Source of the DNA: Bradyrhizobium sp. ORS 285
GTDB taxonomy: Bacteria; Pseudomonadota; Alphaproteobacteria; Rhizobiales; Xanthobacteraceae
DNA length: 64,000 bases
Direction: 5' to 3'
Assembly: GCF_900176205.1 (NCBI RefSeq)
Contig: NZ_LT859959.1
Location: forward strand, 5,539,001 to 5,603,000
Shown here: positions 35,479 to 44,277 of the stretch, piece by piece
How positions within the stretch are numbered: position 1 is the stretch's first letter
How the letters are laid out: each line of letters opens with the position of its first letter
The notes under the pieces: generated by a model
The model's database searches: none
Seen by the model: only the letters and a program-made list of their open reading frames with translations
What the model was told of the DNA's origin: nothing
Translations under genes and position numbers: made by a program

Positions 35479-36176
35479 TGAGCAGGATGCGCGCCGTCGG
35501 ATGGGCCACGCTGCTTTGTCTCATCACCTGCACCAGGACGCACGCCGAGCGGCCGGCCTTCTCCGTCGTCGATCATCCGTCGCAGGACGGCCGCTGCGTC
35601 GAGGACATGGGACGCGGCGACCTCGATCGGTCGGAGACCGCCTGCCTTGCCCAGATCCCGAGCTTCGCGCAACGCAGCGGCGCAGCGCTGAAGCTGACAT
35701 TCCGCAACGGACGCAGCCGCATCTATCGCAACCAGGATGCCAAATGCGCCGAGGGCGACACCAAGGCGTGCGTCAAGTTTCAGCTGACGGGCTACTTCCC
35801 CGATCATGATCTGATGCTGATCGAATGCGGCCGGCTCGACGGCGTCGACTGGCTCCTGGTGCGCGCCGACAATGGCGACGAGGTCGGCATCGTGGCTCCG
35901 CCGCATTACTCGCCGGAGAAGCGCTGGCTGGTGGCCGTCGCAGCGCGCCAGGGCTCCTCGGGGCCGCCCGAGGGCATCGATATCATCCCGACCAAGCGAG
36001 ATCGGACGTTGAAGGATTGGCACTATCGGACGCCGGAGGACAGCAAATGGCGCTACGAGTTCGAACGCTGGGACGGCGAGGACCAGATCGTCCTGTCAGC
36101 CAAGCCGACCGAGGACACGGCGACGCCGCGCCTGGTTACGATCCATCGGAAGAAGAGCGAGTGGGTGTTCAAATAG
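35478..36176 (+). CDS. Secreted protein of unknown function
   Basis: A 232-residue protein with signal peptide MSRMRAVGWATLLCLITCTR cleaved near THA. The mature part has a Cys pair early (GRCVED and TACLAQ) and two more around AKCAEGDTKACVKF, suggesting disulfides in the periplasm. It continues with the YFPDHDLMLIECGRLDG segment and a Trp-rich C-terminus (WHYRTPEDSKWRYEFERW). The middle resembles the general pattern of small beta-rich periplasmic proteins, but I cannot name a family. It is translationally coupled to the small membrane protein upstream, so the two probably act together in the envelope. Confidence 0.7.
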   Translation: MSRMRAVGWATLLCLITCTRTHAERPAFSVVDHPSQDGRCVEDMGRGDLDRSETACLAQIPSFAQRSGAALKLTFRNGRSRIYRNQDAKCAEGDTKACVKFQLTGYFPDHDLMLIECGRLDGVDWLLVRADNGDEVGIVAPPHYSPEKRWLVAVAARQGSSGPPEGIDIIPTKRDRTLKDWHYRTPEDSKWRYEFERWDGEDQIVLSAKPTEDTATPRLVTIHRKKSEWVFK

Positions 36177-36209
36177 CCGCGCTGATCGCCTCGATCCGCC
36201 GAATGTATC

Positions 36210-36848
36210 TCACCCCTTCGCCCGCTTCTGCTTCGCTTCAAGCGCAGTCAGATAGGTGGCCATCATCTCAGGCAGAGCAGCAACGACCACGTCGCGGCTG
36301 CGAGGATCCTGCTCGCGCGTGAACAGCAGGGTGCCGAGCACGACGGCATCGAATGTCGTAGCGGCATGCGAGCCCAACTCCGCTCCGAGCCTCGCGCGCA
36401 TCACGCGGTCGATCAAGGTCCTGAACTCGGCATGCATGGCCTGGTCGTGCAGATCCAGCGTCGCCAGCGCATCGGGGTGGCGCACGAAGTAGCGGATCGC
36501 CCAGCCAATCAGCTGCTCGATCATCTCGGCCGGCGACAGCGCCGTCCACTCCGCGTCGCTTCTTTGCAGCACGCGGTCGAACGCCGGCTGCAACTCGGCG
36601 TCATGACGCTCGGCCAATGCATCGAGCATCTGATCCTTGTCGCGGAAGAAATGATAGACCGAGCCGATCGATGCGCCCGCGCGCTCGGCCGCCGCATGCA
36701 TGCTGACGGCTGCGAGGCCGGACTCGGCGATGAGTGCGGCAGCGGCGTCGAGCAACTGCTCGCGGCGCTCGCGCCCACGCGCCTGGCGCGGCGCCCGGGC
36801 CGTGCCGCGCATGTCAGCTTCCGACTTGGTCACGTCTTTCCGTCGCAC
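36210..36848 (-). CDS. TetR-family transcriptional regulator
   Basis: A 212-residue repressor. The N-terminal helix-turn-helix is REQLLDAAAALIAESGLAAV followed by the MHAAAERAGASIGSVYHFF segment and RDKDQMLDAL, the standard TetR pattern. The rest is an all-helical ligand and dimer domain. The start may be the ATG at 36848 or the Met at 36812, which directly precedes the HTH-proximal segment. It is divergent from the two-adaptor RND efflux operon. A 30-bp palindrome in the shared region is its likely operator, so it probably represses the pump until an inducer binds. Confidence 0.88.
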   Translation of the reverse strand: MRRKDVTKSEADMRGTARAPRQARGRERREQLLDAAAALIAESGLAAVSMHAAAERAGASIGSVYHFFRDKDQMLDALAERHDAELQPAFDRVLQRSDAEWTALSPAEMIEQLIGWAIRYFVRHPDALATLDLHDQAMHAEFRTLIDRVMRARLGAELGSHAATTFDAVVLGTLLFTREQDPRSRDVVVAALPEMMATYLTALEAKQKRAKG

Positions 36849-36958
36849 GTCCTGCGTCGCTCTCGTTTGGTCATCCGGCTTGCAGCGAAGCGGATGTCGG
36901 CGTGCCGCCGTGCCCTGCGCCAGCCCGGCAGACGGATTCTAAGCCTGCCAACGGGAAT

Positions 36959-36987
36959 TTGACTAGACAATTTTTTCTAGAAATGAT
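36959..36987 (+). promoter_or_regulatory. Possible promoter of RND efflux operon
   Basis: TTGACT at 36959-36964 and AATGAT at 36982-36987 are separated by 17 bases, a reasonable sigma-70-type pair reading towards the pump genes. It overlaps the palindrome at 36964-36993, so a bound repressor would block it. The -10 match is modest. Confidence 0.45.
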
Positions 36988-36993
36988 TGTCTA
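36964..36993. promoter_or_regulatory. Probable TetR operator palindrome
   Basis: A 30-bp palindrome: perfect outer arms TAGACAAT (36964-36971) and ATTGTCTA (36986-36993), and perfect centre TTTCTAGAAA (36974-36983). In total 26 of 30 positions are symmetric. It lies in the divergent region between tetR and the efflux operon. It is AT-rich in a GC-rich setting. Confidence 0.75.
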
Positions 36994-37188
36994 ATTCACG
37001 CGCTGTCAAGGGAACAATGGTCTGCTCGTTCCCGAAGCCCCGACCCTGCCAACCGGTGACCCCGGCGCGGGTTCATTGTCGCGACGTGCAAACGTCCTGA
37101 AATGCCCCGGATTCGCGATGACCGCTGGTGCGAGCCCGGGTCGGAGCGACGACGATCAACCCTTAGGCCCGAGCCGAACGTGCAACCC

Positions 37189-38310
37189 ATGATTCCATCC
37201 ACGCGATCTCCCCCTGCTGCGCGCGCCTCACGCTCCCGCCTGCTCGCAGCGCTCGGCTGCGCCGCGGTCGGTTTCCTGCTCGCGGGCTGCGACCAGAAGA
37301 CGGCAGCAACCGCGCCGCCGTCGCGGCTGGTGCGGACCGAAGTGGTGAAGCTGTCGGAGCGGCGGCAGTCGATCACGCTGACCGGCGACGTCCAGGCGCG
37401 CGTGCTGGCCGAGCTGTCGTTCCGCGTCAGCGGCCGCGTCACCGAACGGCTCGTCGAGGTCGGGGCGCACGTCAAGGCCGGCCAGGTGCTCGCGAGAATC
37501 GATCCCGCCGAGCAGCAGGCTGATCTCGACTCCGCGCAGGCCGCCGTGGTGGCGGCGGAGTCGCAAGTGAAGGTGGCGACCTCCAATTTCAACCGGCAGC
37601 AGACCCTGATCACCAGCGGGTTCACGACCCGCGCGTCGTTCGATCAGGCACAGGAGACGCTGCGCACGGCGGAAGGCTCGCTGGAAGCCGCGAAGGCGCA
37701 GCTTGGCACCGCCAAGGATGCGCTGACCTACACCGAGCTGCGCGCCGATGCCGACGGCACCATCACCGCGCGCAACATCGAGGTCGGCCAGGTCGCGCAG
37801 GCGGCTCAATCCGTGTTCACGCTGGCGCATGACGGCAACCGCGATGCCGTCATCGACGTCTACGAGGCGGCGCTGTCGCTGAAATTCGATGACAGCAAGG
37901 TCGCGCTCGCCCTGCTCTCCGATCCCTCCGTGACGGCCAAGGGCACCGTGCGCGAGGTGTCGCCGACCATCGATCCGAAGTCGGGCACCGTCCGCGTCAA
38001 GATCACGATCGAAAATCCGCCGCCCGAGATGGTGCTCGGCAGCGCCGTCAGCGCCACCGGCTTCATCAAGCCGGAGCAGCGCATCGTGCTGCCGTGGAGC
38101 GCGCTCAATGCGTCCGGCAAGACGCCGGCGGTGTGGCTGGTGGACGCGAACAAGACGGTGTCGCTGAAGCCGATCACGATCGAGGACTTCGAGACCGGCA
38201 CGATCGTCGTCTCCGGCGGGCTGAAGCCGGGCGACCGTATCGTCACCGAGGGCGGCAAGCTCCTGAGTGTCGGGCAACAGGTCAGCTTCAACGAGGAGGC
38301 GCGGTCGTGA
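37189..38310 (+). CDS. RND efflux periplasmic adaptor lipoprotein 1
   Basis: A 373-residue HlyD/AcrA-type membrane fusion protein. A signal with lipobox (VGFLLAGC) makes Cys about 32 the lipid anchor. The mature protein has the barrel-sandwich LSFRVSGRVTERLVEVGAHV (lipoyl half-motif), a coiled-coil hairpin with AQAAVVAAESQVKVATSNFN, and beta-barrel and membrane-proximal domains. I use the ATG at 37189; the frame is open upstream but without signal-peptide character. It is the first gene of the pump operon, and its stop shares one base with the next start. Adaptors bridge the inner-membrane pump and an outer-membrane channel, which is not encoded here. Confidence 0.88.
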   Translation: MIPSTRSPPAARASRSRLLAALGCAAVGFLLAGCDQKTAATAPPSRLVRTEVVKLSERRQSITLTGDVQARVLAELSFRVSGRVTERLVEVGAHVKAGQVLARIDPAEQQADLDSAQAAVVAAESQVKVATSNFNRQQTLITSGFTTRASFDQAQETLRTAEGSLEAAKAQLGTAKDALTYTELRADADGTITARNIEVGQVAQAAQSVFTLAHDGNRDAVIDVYEAALSLKFDDSKVALALLSDPSVTAKGTVREVSPTIDPKSGTVRVKITIENPPPEMVLGSAVSATGFIKPEQRIVLPWSALNASGKTPAVWLVDANKTVSLKPITIEDFETGTIVVSGGLKPGDRIVTEGGKLLSVGQQVSFNEEARS

Positions 38311-39383
38311 TGATGCCGATGCGTTCCGTGTTTCCCCTGCTCGCGCTCGGCGTCCTTGCCGGCTGCAACGAGAAGACCGAAGCGCCCGAGCCGATCCGGC
38401 CGGTGCTGTCGATGAAGGTCGAGCCCCAGACGGCCAATGTCTCGACCGTCACCGGCACGATCGAGCCGCGCTACAAGGCCGATCTCAGCTTCCGCGTGCT
38501 GGGACGGCTGATCGCCCGGCCGGTCTATGTCGGCGACATGGTCAAGCAGGATCAGGTGGTGGCCGCGATCGATCCCGCCGCGCTCGAACTCGCCGTGCGC
38601 GCCTCCGCCGCCGAGGTCTCGCGCAGCCAGGCGCAACTGACCAATGCGACCGGGACGGAAGGCCGGCAGCGCACGCTGCTGGAAACGGACGCGACGACGA
38701 AGGCCACGCTGGAGAGTGCCGAGCAGTCGCGCGCGGCTGCCCAGGCCTCCGTCGTCAAGGCGCAGTCCAACCTCGCCAAGGCGCGCGAGCAGCTCGGTTA
38801 CGCGCAGCTCAAGGCGGATTTCGCCGGCATCGTCACCGCAGTGAGCGCCGAAGTCGGCCAAGTTGTATCGCCCGGCCAGAGCGTCGTCACAGTGGCGCGG
38901 CCGGATGTTCGCGAAGCCGTCATCGATGTCGGTGACGATATCGCGGGCGCGCTGCAAGTCGGGACGCCGTTCACGATGCGGCTGCAGGCCGATCAAACCG
39001 TTAGCAGCACCGGCAAGGTACGCGAGATCGCGCCGCGCGCCGACGCCACCACGCGCACCCGACGCATCCGTATCACGCTCGATAACCCGCCCGAGACCAT
39101 GCGGCTTGGCACCACGGTCACGGCGACGGTAGACGCCGAGCAGAAGATGGTCATCCGCCTGCCGCGCTCGGCCGTGCTGGAGCAGAACGACAAGCGCTTC
39201 GTCTGGCTCGTGGACGCCGCCAGCAAGACGGTGAAGCGGCAGGAAATCACGGTCGCCACCAACGAGGACGGCAGCCTGCGCGTCACTGGCGGCCTCGAAG
39301 CCGGACAGCGTGTCGTCACCGCCGGCGTGAACAGTCTCAAGGATGGCCAGGCCATCCGCATCGATCAGGAAACGCAGCCGTGA
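38310..39383 (+). CDS. RND efflux periplasmic adaptor lipoprotein 2
   Basis: A 357-residue second adaptor with lipobox LGVLAGC (Cys about 18). It has the same layout as its neighbour: LSFRVLGRLIARPVYVGDMV lipoyl half-motif, a coiled coil with RSQAQLTNATGTEGRQRTLL, then KADFAGIVTAVSAEVGQVVS and the beta-barrel. It clearly arose by ancient duplication but has diverged strongly. GAGGAGG lies 12 bases before the ATG at 38310. Two different adaptors with one pump recall TriAB of the P. aeruginosa TriABC system. The stop overlaps the pump start (GTGA). Confidence 0.88.
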   Translation: MMPMRSVFPLLALGVLAGCNEKTEAPEPIRPVLSMKVEPQTANVSTVTGTIEPRYKADLSFRVLGRLIARPVYVGDMVKQDQVVAAIDPAALELAVRASAAEVSRSQAQLTNATGTEGRQRTLLETDATTKATLESAEQSRAAAQASVVKAQSNLAKAREQLGYAQLKADFAGIVTAVSAEVGQVVSPGQSVVTVARPDVREAVIDVGDDIAGALQVGTPFTMRLQADQTVSSTGKVREIAPRADATTRTRRIRITLDNPPETMRLGTTVTATVDAEQKMVIRLPRSAVLEQNDKRFVWLVDAASKTVKRQEITVATNEDGSLRVTGGLEAGQRVVTAGVNSLKDGQAIRIDQETQP

Positions 39384-42300
39384 AGTCCTTCAATCTCTCC
39401 GACTGGGCGCTCGAGCACCGCTCGCTGGTCTGGTACTTCATGATCGCCTTCATGGCGGCGGGCCTGTTCTCCTACATCCATCTCGGACGCGAGGAGGATC
39501 CGTCCTTCACCATCAAGACGATGCTGATCCAGGCGAAGTGGCCGGGCGCCTCCGCCGAGGAGATGACGCGCCAGGTGACTGACCGCATCGAGAAGAAGCT
39601 CGAGGAGCTGCCGGCGCTCGACTACACCAAGAGCCTGACCGTGCCCGGTCAGACCACCGTGTTCGTCAATCTGCGCGACACCACCAAGGCGCGCGACGTC
39701 GTGCCGACCTGGCTGCAGGTGCGCAACCTCATCAACGACATCAAGGGCGACTTCCCCTCGGGTGTCGTCGGCCCAGGGTTCAACGACCGCTTCGGCGACG
39801 TGTTCGGCAACATCTACGCCTTCACCAGCGACGGGTTGAGCCAACGCCAACTGCGCGACCGTGTCGAGGAGGTCCGCGCCAAGGTGCTGACGGTGCCGAA
39901 TGTCGGCCGCGTCGATATCGTCGGCGCGCAGAACGAGGTGATCTATCTCGAATTCTCGCCGCGCAAGGTGGCCGCGCTCGGCATCGACCAGCGCACCATC
40001 CTGAACGCACTGCAGGCGCAGAACGCGGTGTCGCCGTCGGGCGTGCTGCAGGCGAGACCCGAGCGGGTCGCGGTGCGCGTCTCCGGGCAGTTCACCTCGG
40101 AGGAGAGCCTCAAGTCGATCAACCTGCGCATCAACGACCGCTTCTTCCCGCTCACCGACGTCGCCACCATCACCCGCGGCTATGAGGATCCGCCGACCTC
40201 GCTGTTCAGGTTCAACGGCCAGCCGGCGATCGGACTCGCGATTGGCATGAAGGCCGGCGCCAACCTGCTCGATTTCGGCGAGGCGCTGAAGGAGGAGATG
40301 ACCAAGGTCATCGCCGACCTTCCCGTGGGCGTCGGCGTGCATCTCGTCTCGGACCAGCCGAAGATCGTCGAGGAGGCCGTCGGCGGCTTCACCAAGGCGC
40401 TGTACGAGGCCGTGATCATCGTGCTCGCGATCTCGTTCGTCAGCCTCGGCGTCCGCGCGGGCCTCGTCGTCGCGATCTCGATTCCGCTGGTGCTCGCGAT
40501 CACCTTCCTGTTCATGGCCTATACCGGCATCTCCTTGCAGCGCATTTCGCTCGGCGCGCTGATCATCGCGCTCGGCCTGCTGGTCGACGACGCCATGATC
40601 GCCGTCGAAATGATGGTGGCGCGGCTGGAGGTCGGCGACTCCTTGCGCAAGGCGGCGACCTACGTCTACACCTCGACCGCGTTCCCGATGCTGACAGGCA
40701 CCTTGGTGACGGTCGCCGGCTTCATTCCGATCGGCCTCAACAACAGCGCCGCCGGCGAGTTCACCTTCACCCTGTTCGTCGTGATCGCGGTGTCGCTGGT
40801 GGTGTCGTGGATCGTGGCGGTGCTGTTCACGCCGCTGCTCGGCGTCACCATCCTGCCCGCATCGCTGCCAGCGCATCACGCTGAAGGCGGACGTCTGACG
40901 CGGATGTTCCGCGCCATGCTCAACGCCTGCATGCGGCATCGCTGGACGACGATCATCGTAACCGTGCTCGTGTTCGGCCTGTCGGTGTTCGGCATGGGCT
41001 TCGTGCAGCAGCAGTTCTTCCCCTCCTCCGACCGCAACGAACTGGTCATCGACTTCAACCTGCCGCAGAACTCGTCAATCGCCGAGACCAATGCGCAGAT
41101 GGCGAAGTTCGAGCAGGAAGCGCTGAAGGGCGATCCGGACATCGACCATTGGTCGACCTATGTCGGCTCCGGCGCGCAGCGCTTCGTGCTGTCGTTCGAC
41201 GTGCAGCCGGCCGACGTGTCGTTCGGCCAGATCATCATCGTCACCAAGAGCCTGGAAGCGCGTGACCGCGCCCGCGGCAAGCTGCAGGCCTATCTGACCA
41301 AGACCTTCCCCGGCACCGATGCCTATGTGCATCTGCTCGACATCGGTCCGCCGGTCGGCCGCCCGGTTCAGTACCGCGTCAGCGGGCCTGAGGTGGCCAA
41401 GGTGCGCGAGATTGCCCAGGAGTATGCCGGCGTGATGCGCGGCAACAGCCATCTCGGCGCCGTCATCTTCGATTGGATGGAGCCGTCGCGAGTCGTGAAG
41501 GTCGACGTGCTGCAGGACAAGGCGCGGCAGCTCGGCGTCACCTCCTCCGACATCGCCAACGCGCTGAACGGCGTGCTCGACGGCACCTCGATCACCCAGG
41601 TGCGCGACGACATCTATCTGATCGACGTGCGCGGCCGCGCCCAAGCCAAGGAGCGGCAGTCGCTGGAGACCCTGCGCGACCTGCAACTGTCCGGCTCGAA
41701 CGGCCAGTCGATCCCGCTCGCCGCGCTGGCGACCCTCCGCTACCAGATCGAGCAGCCGGAGATCTGGCGCCGCTCGCGGCTGCCGACGCTGACCTTGAAG
41801 GCCAGCGTGATCGACCAGGTGCAGCCGAACACGGTGGTCGATCAGCTCAAGCCGGCGCTGGCGGCCTTCAACGCCAAGCTTCCGGCCGGCTACAAGGTCG
41901 TCACCGGCGGCGCGGTCGAGGAAAGCGCCAAGAGCCAGGCGCCGATCGTCGCGGTCGTGCCGATCATGCTGTTCACGATGGCCACGATCCTGATGCTGCA
42001 GCTGCAGAGCTTCCACCGGCTGTTCCTGGTGTTCGCGGTGGCGCCGCTGGCGCTGATCGGCGTCGTCGCGGCGCTGCTGCCGAGCGGCGCGCCGCTCGGA
42101 TTCGTCGCCATCCTCGGCGTGCTCGCGCTGATCGGCATCCTGATCCGCAACTCCGTGATCCTGATCGTGCAGATCGAGCATCTGCGCGACGAGGGGCGGC
42201 CCCCCTGGGAGGCCGTGATGGAGGCGACCGAGCACCGCATGCGGCCGATCATGCTGACGGCGGCAGCGGCCTCGCTGGCCCTGATCCCGATCGCGCGCGA

Positions 42301-42457
42301 GGTGTTCTGGGGCCCGATGGCCTATGCGATGATGGGCGGCATCATCGTCGGCACCGTGCTGACCCTGCTGTTCCTGCCGGCGCTGTACGTCGCCTGGTTC
42401 CGCATCAAGGCGCCGGAGAAGAATGCTTCGGCCGAGCCGGCTCCACACGGCGCGTAA
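39380..42457 (+). CDS. RND-family efflux pump, inner-membrane subunit
   Basis: A 1025-residue proton-driven exporter with the 12-helix AcrB-type layout in two repeats. Each half has a helix followed by a large periplasmic domain. The proton-relay pair DD lies in LLVDDAMIAVEMMVARLEVG near residue 410. GVRAGLVVAISIPLVLAITF and the second-half IGILIRNSVILIVQIEHLRDEG also match. It starts at GTG 39380 within the adaptor stop. The pump is similar in plan to TriC/MexK-type proteins; substrates are probably hydrophobic drugs, detergents or biocides but cannot be read. TetR control is likely. Confidence 0.9.
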   Translation: MKSFNLSDWALEHRSLVWYFMIAFMAAGLFSYIHLGREEDPSFTIKTMLIQAKWPGASAEEMTRQVTDRIEKKLEELPALDYTKSLTVPGQTTVFVNLRDTTKARDVVPTWLQVRNLINDIKGDFPSGVVGPGFNDRFGDVFGNIYAFTSDGLSQRQLRDRVEEVRAKVLTVPNVGRVDIVGAQNEVIYLEFSPRKVAALGIDQRTILNALQAQNAVSPSGVLQARPERVAVRVSGQFTSEESLKSINLRINDRFFPLTDVATITRGYEDPPTSLFRFNGQPAIGLAIGMKAGANLLDFGEALKEEMTKVIADLPVGVGVHLVSDQPKIVEEAVGGFTKALYEAVIIVLAISFVSLGVRAGLVVAISIPLVLAITFLFMAYTGISLQRISLGALIIALGLLVDDAMIAVEMMVARLEVGDSLRKAATYVYTSTAFPMLTGTLVTVAGFIPIGLNNSAAGEFTFTLFVVIAVSLVVSWIVAVLFTPLLGVTILPASLPAHHAEGGRLTRMFRAMLNACMRHRWTTIIVTVLVFGLSVFGMGFVQQQFFPSSDRNELVIDFNLPQNSSIAETNAQMAKFEQEALKGDPDIDHWSTYVGSGAQRFVLSFDVQPADVSFGQIIIVTKSLEARDRARGKLQAYLTKTFPGTDAYVHLLDIGPPVGRPVQYRVSGPEVAKVREIAQEYAGVMRGNSHLGAVIFDWMEPSRVVKVDVLQDKARQLGVTSSDIANALNGVLDGTSITQVRDDIYLIDVRGRAQAKERQSLETLRDLQLSGSNGQSIPLAALATLRYQIEQPEIWRRSRLPTLTLKASVIDQVQPNTVVDQLKPALAAFNAKLPAGYKVVTGGAVEESAKSQAPIVAVVPIMLFTMATILMLQLQSFHRLFLVFAVAPLALIGVVAALLPSGAPLGFVAILGVLALIGILIRNSVILIVQIEHLRDEGRPPWEAVMEATEHRMRPIMLTAAAASLALIPIAREVFWGPMAYAMMGGIIVGTVLTLLFLPALYVAWFRIKAPEKNASAEPAPHGA

Positions 42458-42492
42458 GGGCGCAGTGGCGACGATGCACGCTGCTGTGCGGG

Positions 42493-42608
42493 CCTCATGG
42501 TTCGAGACGCGCCGCAAGCGGCGCTCCTCACCATGAGGGTTAGAGCAGCGCCGCCAATCAGACCCTCGTCCTGAGGAGCTCGCCGGCAGGCGAGCGTCTC
42601 GAAGGACG
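42493..42608. repeat. Double palindromic intergenic repeat
   Basis: CCTCATGGT (42493-42501) pairs with ACCATGAGG (42530-42538) around an inner GCGCCGC-AAG-CGGCGC stem. A second unit follows with CGTCCT (42567-42572) pairing to AGGACG (42603-42608) and the inner arms CTCGCC/GGCGAG. It lies in the gap before the DUF2130 gene. This looks like the REP-type palindromes common in Bradyrhizobium. Confidence 0.75.
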
Positions 42609-42730
42609 GCCACGAGTTGAACTGTGGTGGTCCGACGAATCGCGGATATTTGCGTGGGATAAGCCGTCCGCGTGGGTTAAACGCCCCGCGGCGGCCGGTT
42701 AGATTCGGCTCCCATGGAGAGATGCGAATC

Positions 42731-44005
42731 ATGACCGATCCTCAGATCGTCTGCCCCTCCTGCCGCACGGAGATCAAGCTCACCGAGCAGCTCGCAGCGC
42801 CTCTGATCGCGGAGACGCGCCGGCAGTTCGAGAAGCAGCTTCAAGCCAAGGAGGCCGATTTCGGCCGCCGCGAAGCGCAGCTCAAGGCCGCGCAGGAACA
42901 GATCGCGCAGGCCAAGGCCGCGATCGACCAGCAGGTCGCGGCCAAGCTGAAGGCCGAGCGCGCGGCGATCGCGCAGGCTGAGGCCGAGCGGGCGCGCCAG
43001 GCCGTGGCCGATGAGATGAGCAACCGCGACCGTCAGCTCGCCGAACTGCATCAGGCGATCGTCAGCAAGGATGCCAAGCTCGCGGATGCGCAGAAGGCGC
43101 AGGCCGAGATGCTGCGCAAGCAGCGCGAGCTCGACGAGGCCCGCCGCGAGCTCGATCTCACCATCGAGACCAAGGTGCAGGAGAACCTCACAGCCGTCCG
43201 CGACAAGGCGCGGCTCGAGGCGGAGGAGTCGCTGAAGGCCAAGGTCGCCGAAAAGGAGACGCAGATCGCCGGCATGCAGCGGCAGATCGAGGAGCTCAGG
43301 CGCAAGGCCGAGCAAGGCTCGCAGCAGCTCCAGGGCGAAGCGTTGGAGATCGAGCTGGAATCGCAGCTGCGGGCGCGCTTCCCCCGCGACCTCGTCGAGC
43401 CCGTGCCGAAGGGCGAGTTCGGCGGCGACGTGATCCATCGCGTGGTCGGCCCCGGCGGCCAGGCCTGCGGCGCGATCCTGTGGGAATCCAAGCGCACCAA
43501 GAACTGGAGCGATGGCTGGCTGGTCAAGCTGCGCGACGATTTGCGCGCGGCGAAGGCGGACATCGCGCTGATCGTCTCGACCGCGCTGCCGAAGGGCGTC
43601 GACGGCTTCGACCTCATCGACGGCGTCTGGGTCGCCGAGCCGCGCTTCGCGCTGCCGCTGTCGCAGGCGCTGCGCCAGTCGCTGATCGACGTCGCCTGCA
43701 GCAAGCTCGCGCAGGAGGGCCAGCAGACCAAGATGGAAATGGTCTACGCCTATCTCACGGGTCCGCGTTTCCGCCACCGCATCGACGCCATCGTCGAGCG
43801 CTTCACCGAGATGCAGTCTGACCTCGATCGCGAGCGCAAGACCATGATGCGGCTGTGGGCCAAGCGCGAGGAGCAGCTGCGCGGCGTGCTGGATTCGACG
43901 GCGGGACTGTATGGAGATCTGCAGGGCATCGCGGGACGTGCGATGCAGGAGATCGAGAGCCTGGATGTGTTGCTGATCGAGGGCAAGAGCGAGGCGGCGG
44001 AGTAG
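42731..44005 (+). CDS. DUF2130 coiled-coil protein
   Basis: A 424-residue protein. It begins MTDPQIVCPSCRTEIKLTEQ, with a CxxC that may bind zinc. A long Ala/Gln/Lys/Glu-rich coiled coil (about residues 25-220) is followed by the DUF2130 domain. That domain contains LEIELESQLRARFPRDLVEP and GGQACGAILWESKRTKNWSD, which has the acidic-xxK spacing seen in nuclease-like folds (ILWESKRT). The tail has more helices. The start at 42731 has GGAGA about 10 bases upstream; an ATG at 42722 is also in frame. Function is not established; the WESKRTKNW segment suggests a PD-(D/E)xK-like core, which is inference. Confidence 0.8.
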   Translation: MTDPQIVCPSCRTEIKLTEQLAAPLIAETRRQFEKQLQAKEADFGRREAQLKAAQEQIAQAKAAIDQQVAAKLKAERAAIAQAEAERARQAVADEMSNRDRQLAELHQAIVSKDAKLADAQKAQAEMLRKQRELDEARRELDLTIETKVQENLTAVRDKARLEAEESLKAKVAEKETQIAGMQRQIEELRRKAEQGSQQLQGEALEIELESQLRARFPRDLVEPVPKGEFGGDVIHRVVGPGGQACGAILWESKRTKNWSDGWLVKLRDDLRAAKADIALIVSTALPKGVDGFDLIDGVWVAEPRFALPLSQALRQSLIDVACSKLAQEGQQTKMEMVYAYLTGPRFRHRIDAIVERFTEMQSDLDRERKTMMRLWAKREEQLRGVLDSTAGLYGDLQGIAGRAMQEIESLDVLLIEGKSEAAE

Positions 44006-44093
44006 TTTCCGGTTTGAGCGCGCCGGATAATCAGCATCCAATTGCTCTGTCGTACGAAGTTTTTGGCCCCGATCTCGCAGCTGGCGCAGTGCA

Positions 44094-44237
44094 ACCTCGC
44101 CCCGCGTGCGGCGAGAGGTCGGATTGCATCGCCAGATGCAATCCGGGTGAGGGGGTACAGGCTCACCACACACATCACCCGCGCGGCTGCCCCTCACCCC
44201 AACCCTCTCCCCGTAAGAACGGGGAGAGGGAGCGCAC
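44094..44237. repeat. Composite palindromic repeat, copy 2 (inverted)
   Basis: An inverse copy of the repeat at 32515-32656. CCTCGCCCCGCG/CGGCGAGAGG, GGATTGCATC/GATGCAATCC with a short loop, and CCCTCTCCCCG (44212-44222 region)/CGGGGAGAGGG follow in mirror order. The last hairpin, including TTCTTAC in the loop, is identical between copies. It lies between the convergent DUF2130 and dehydrogenase genes. Confidence 0.9.
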
Positions 44238-44277
44238 CGATCGTGCGGCGATAGCTTAATCTAGATCAATAATGCGC

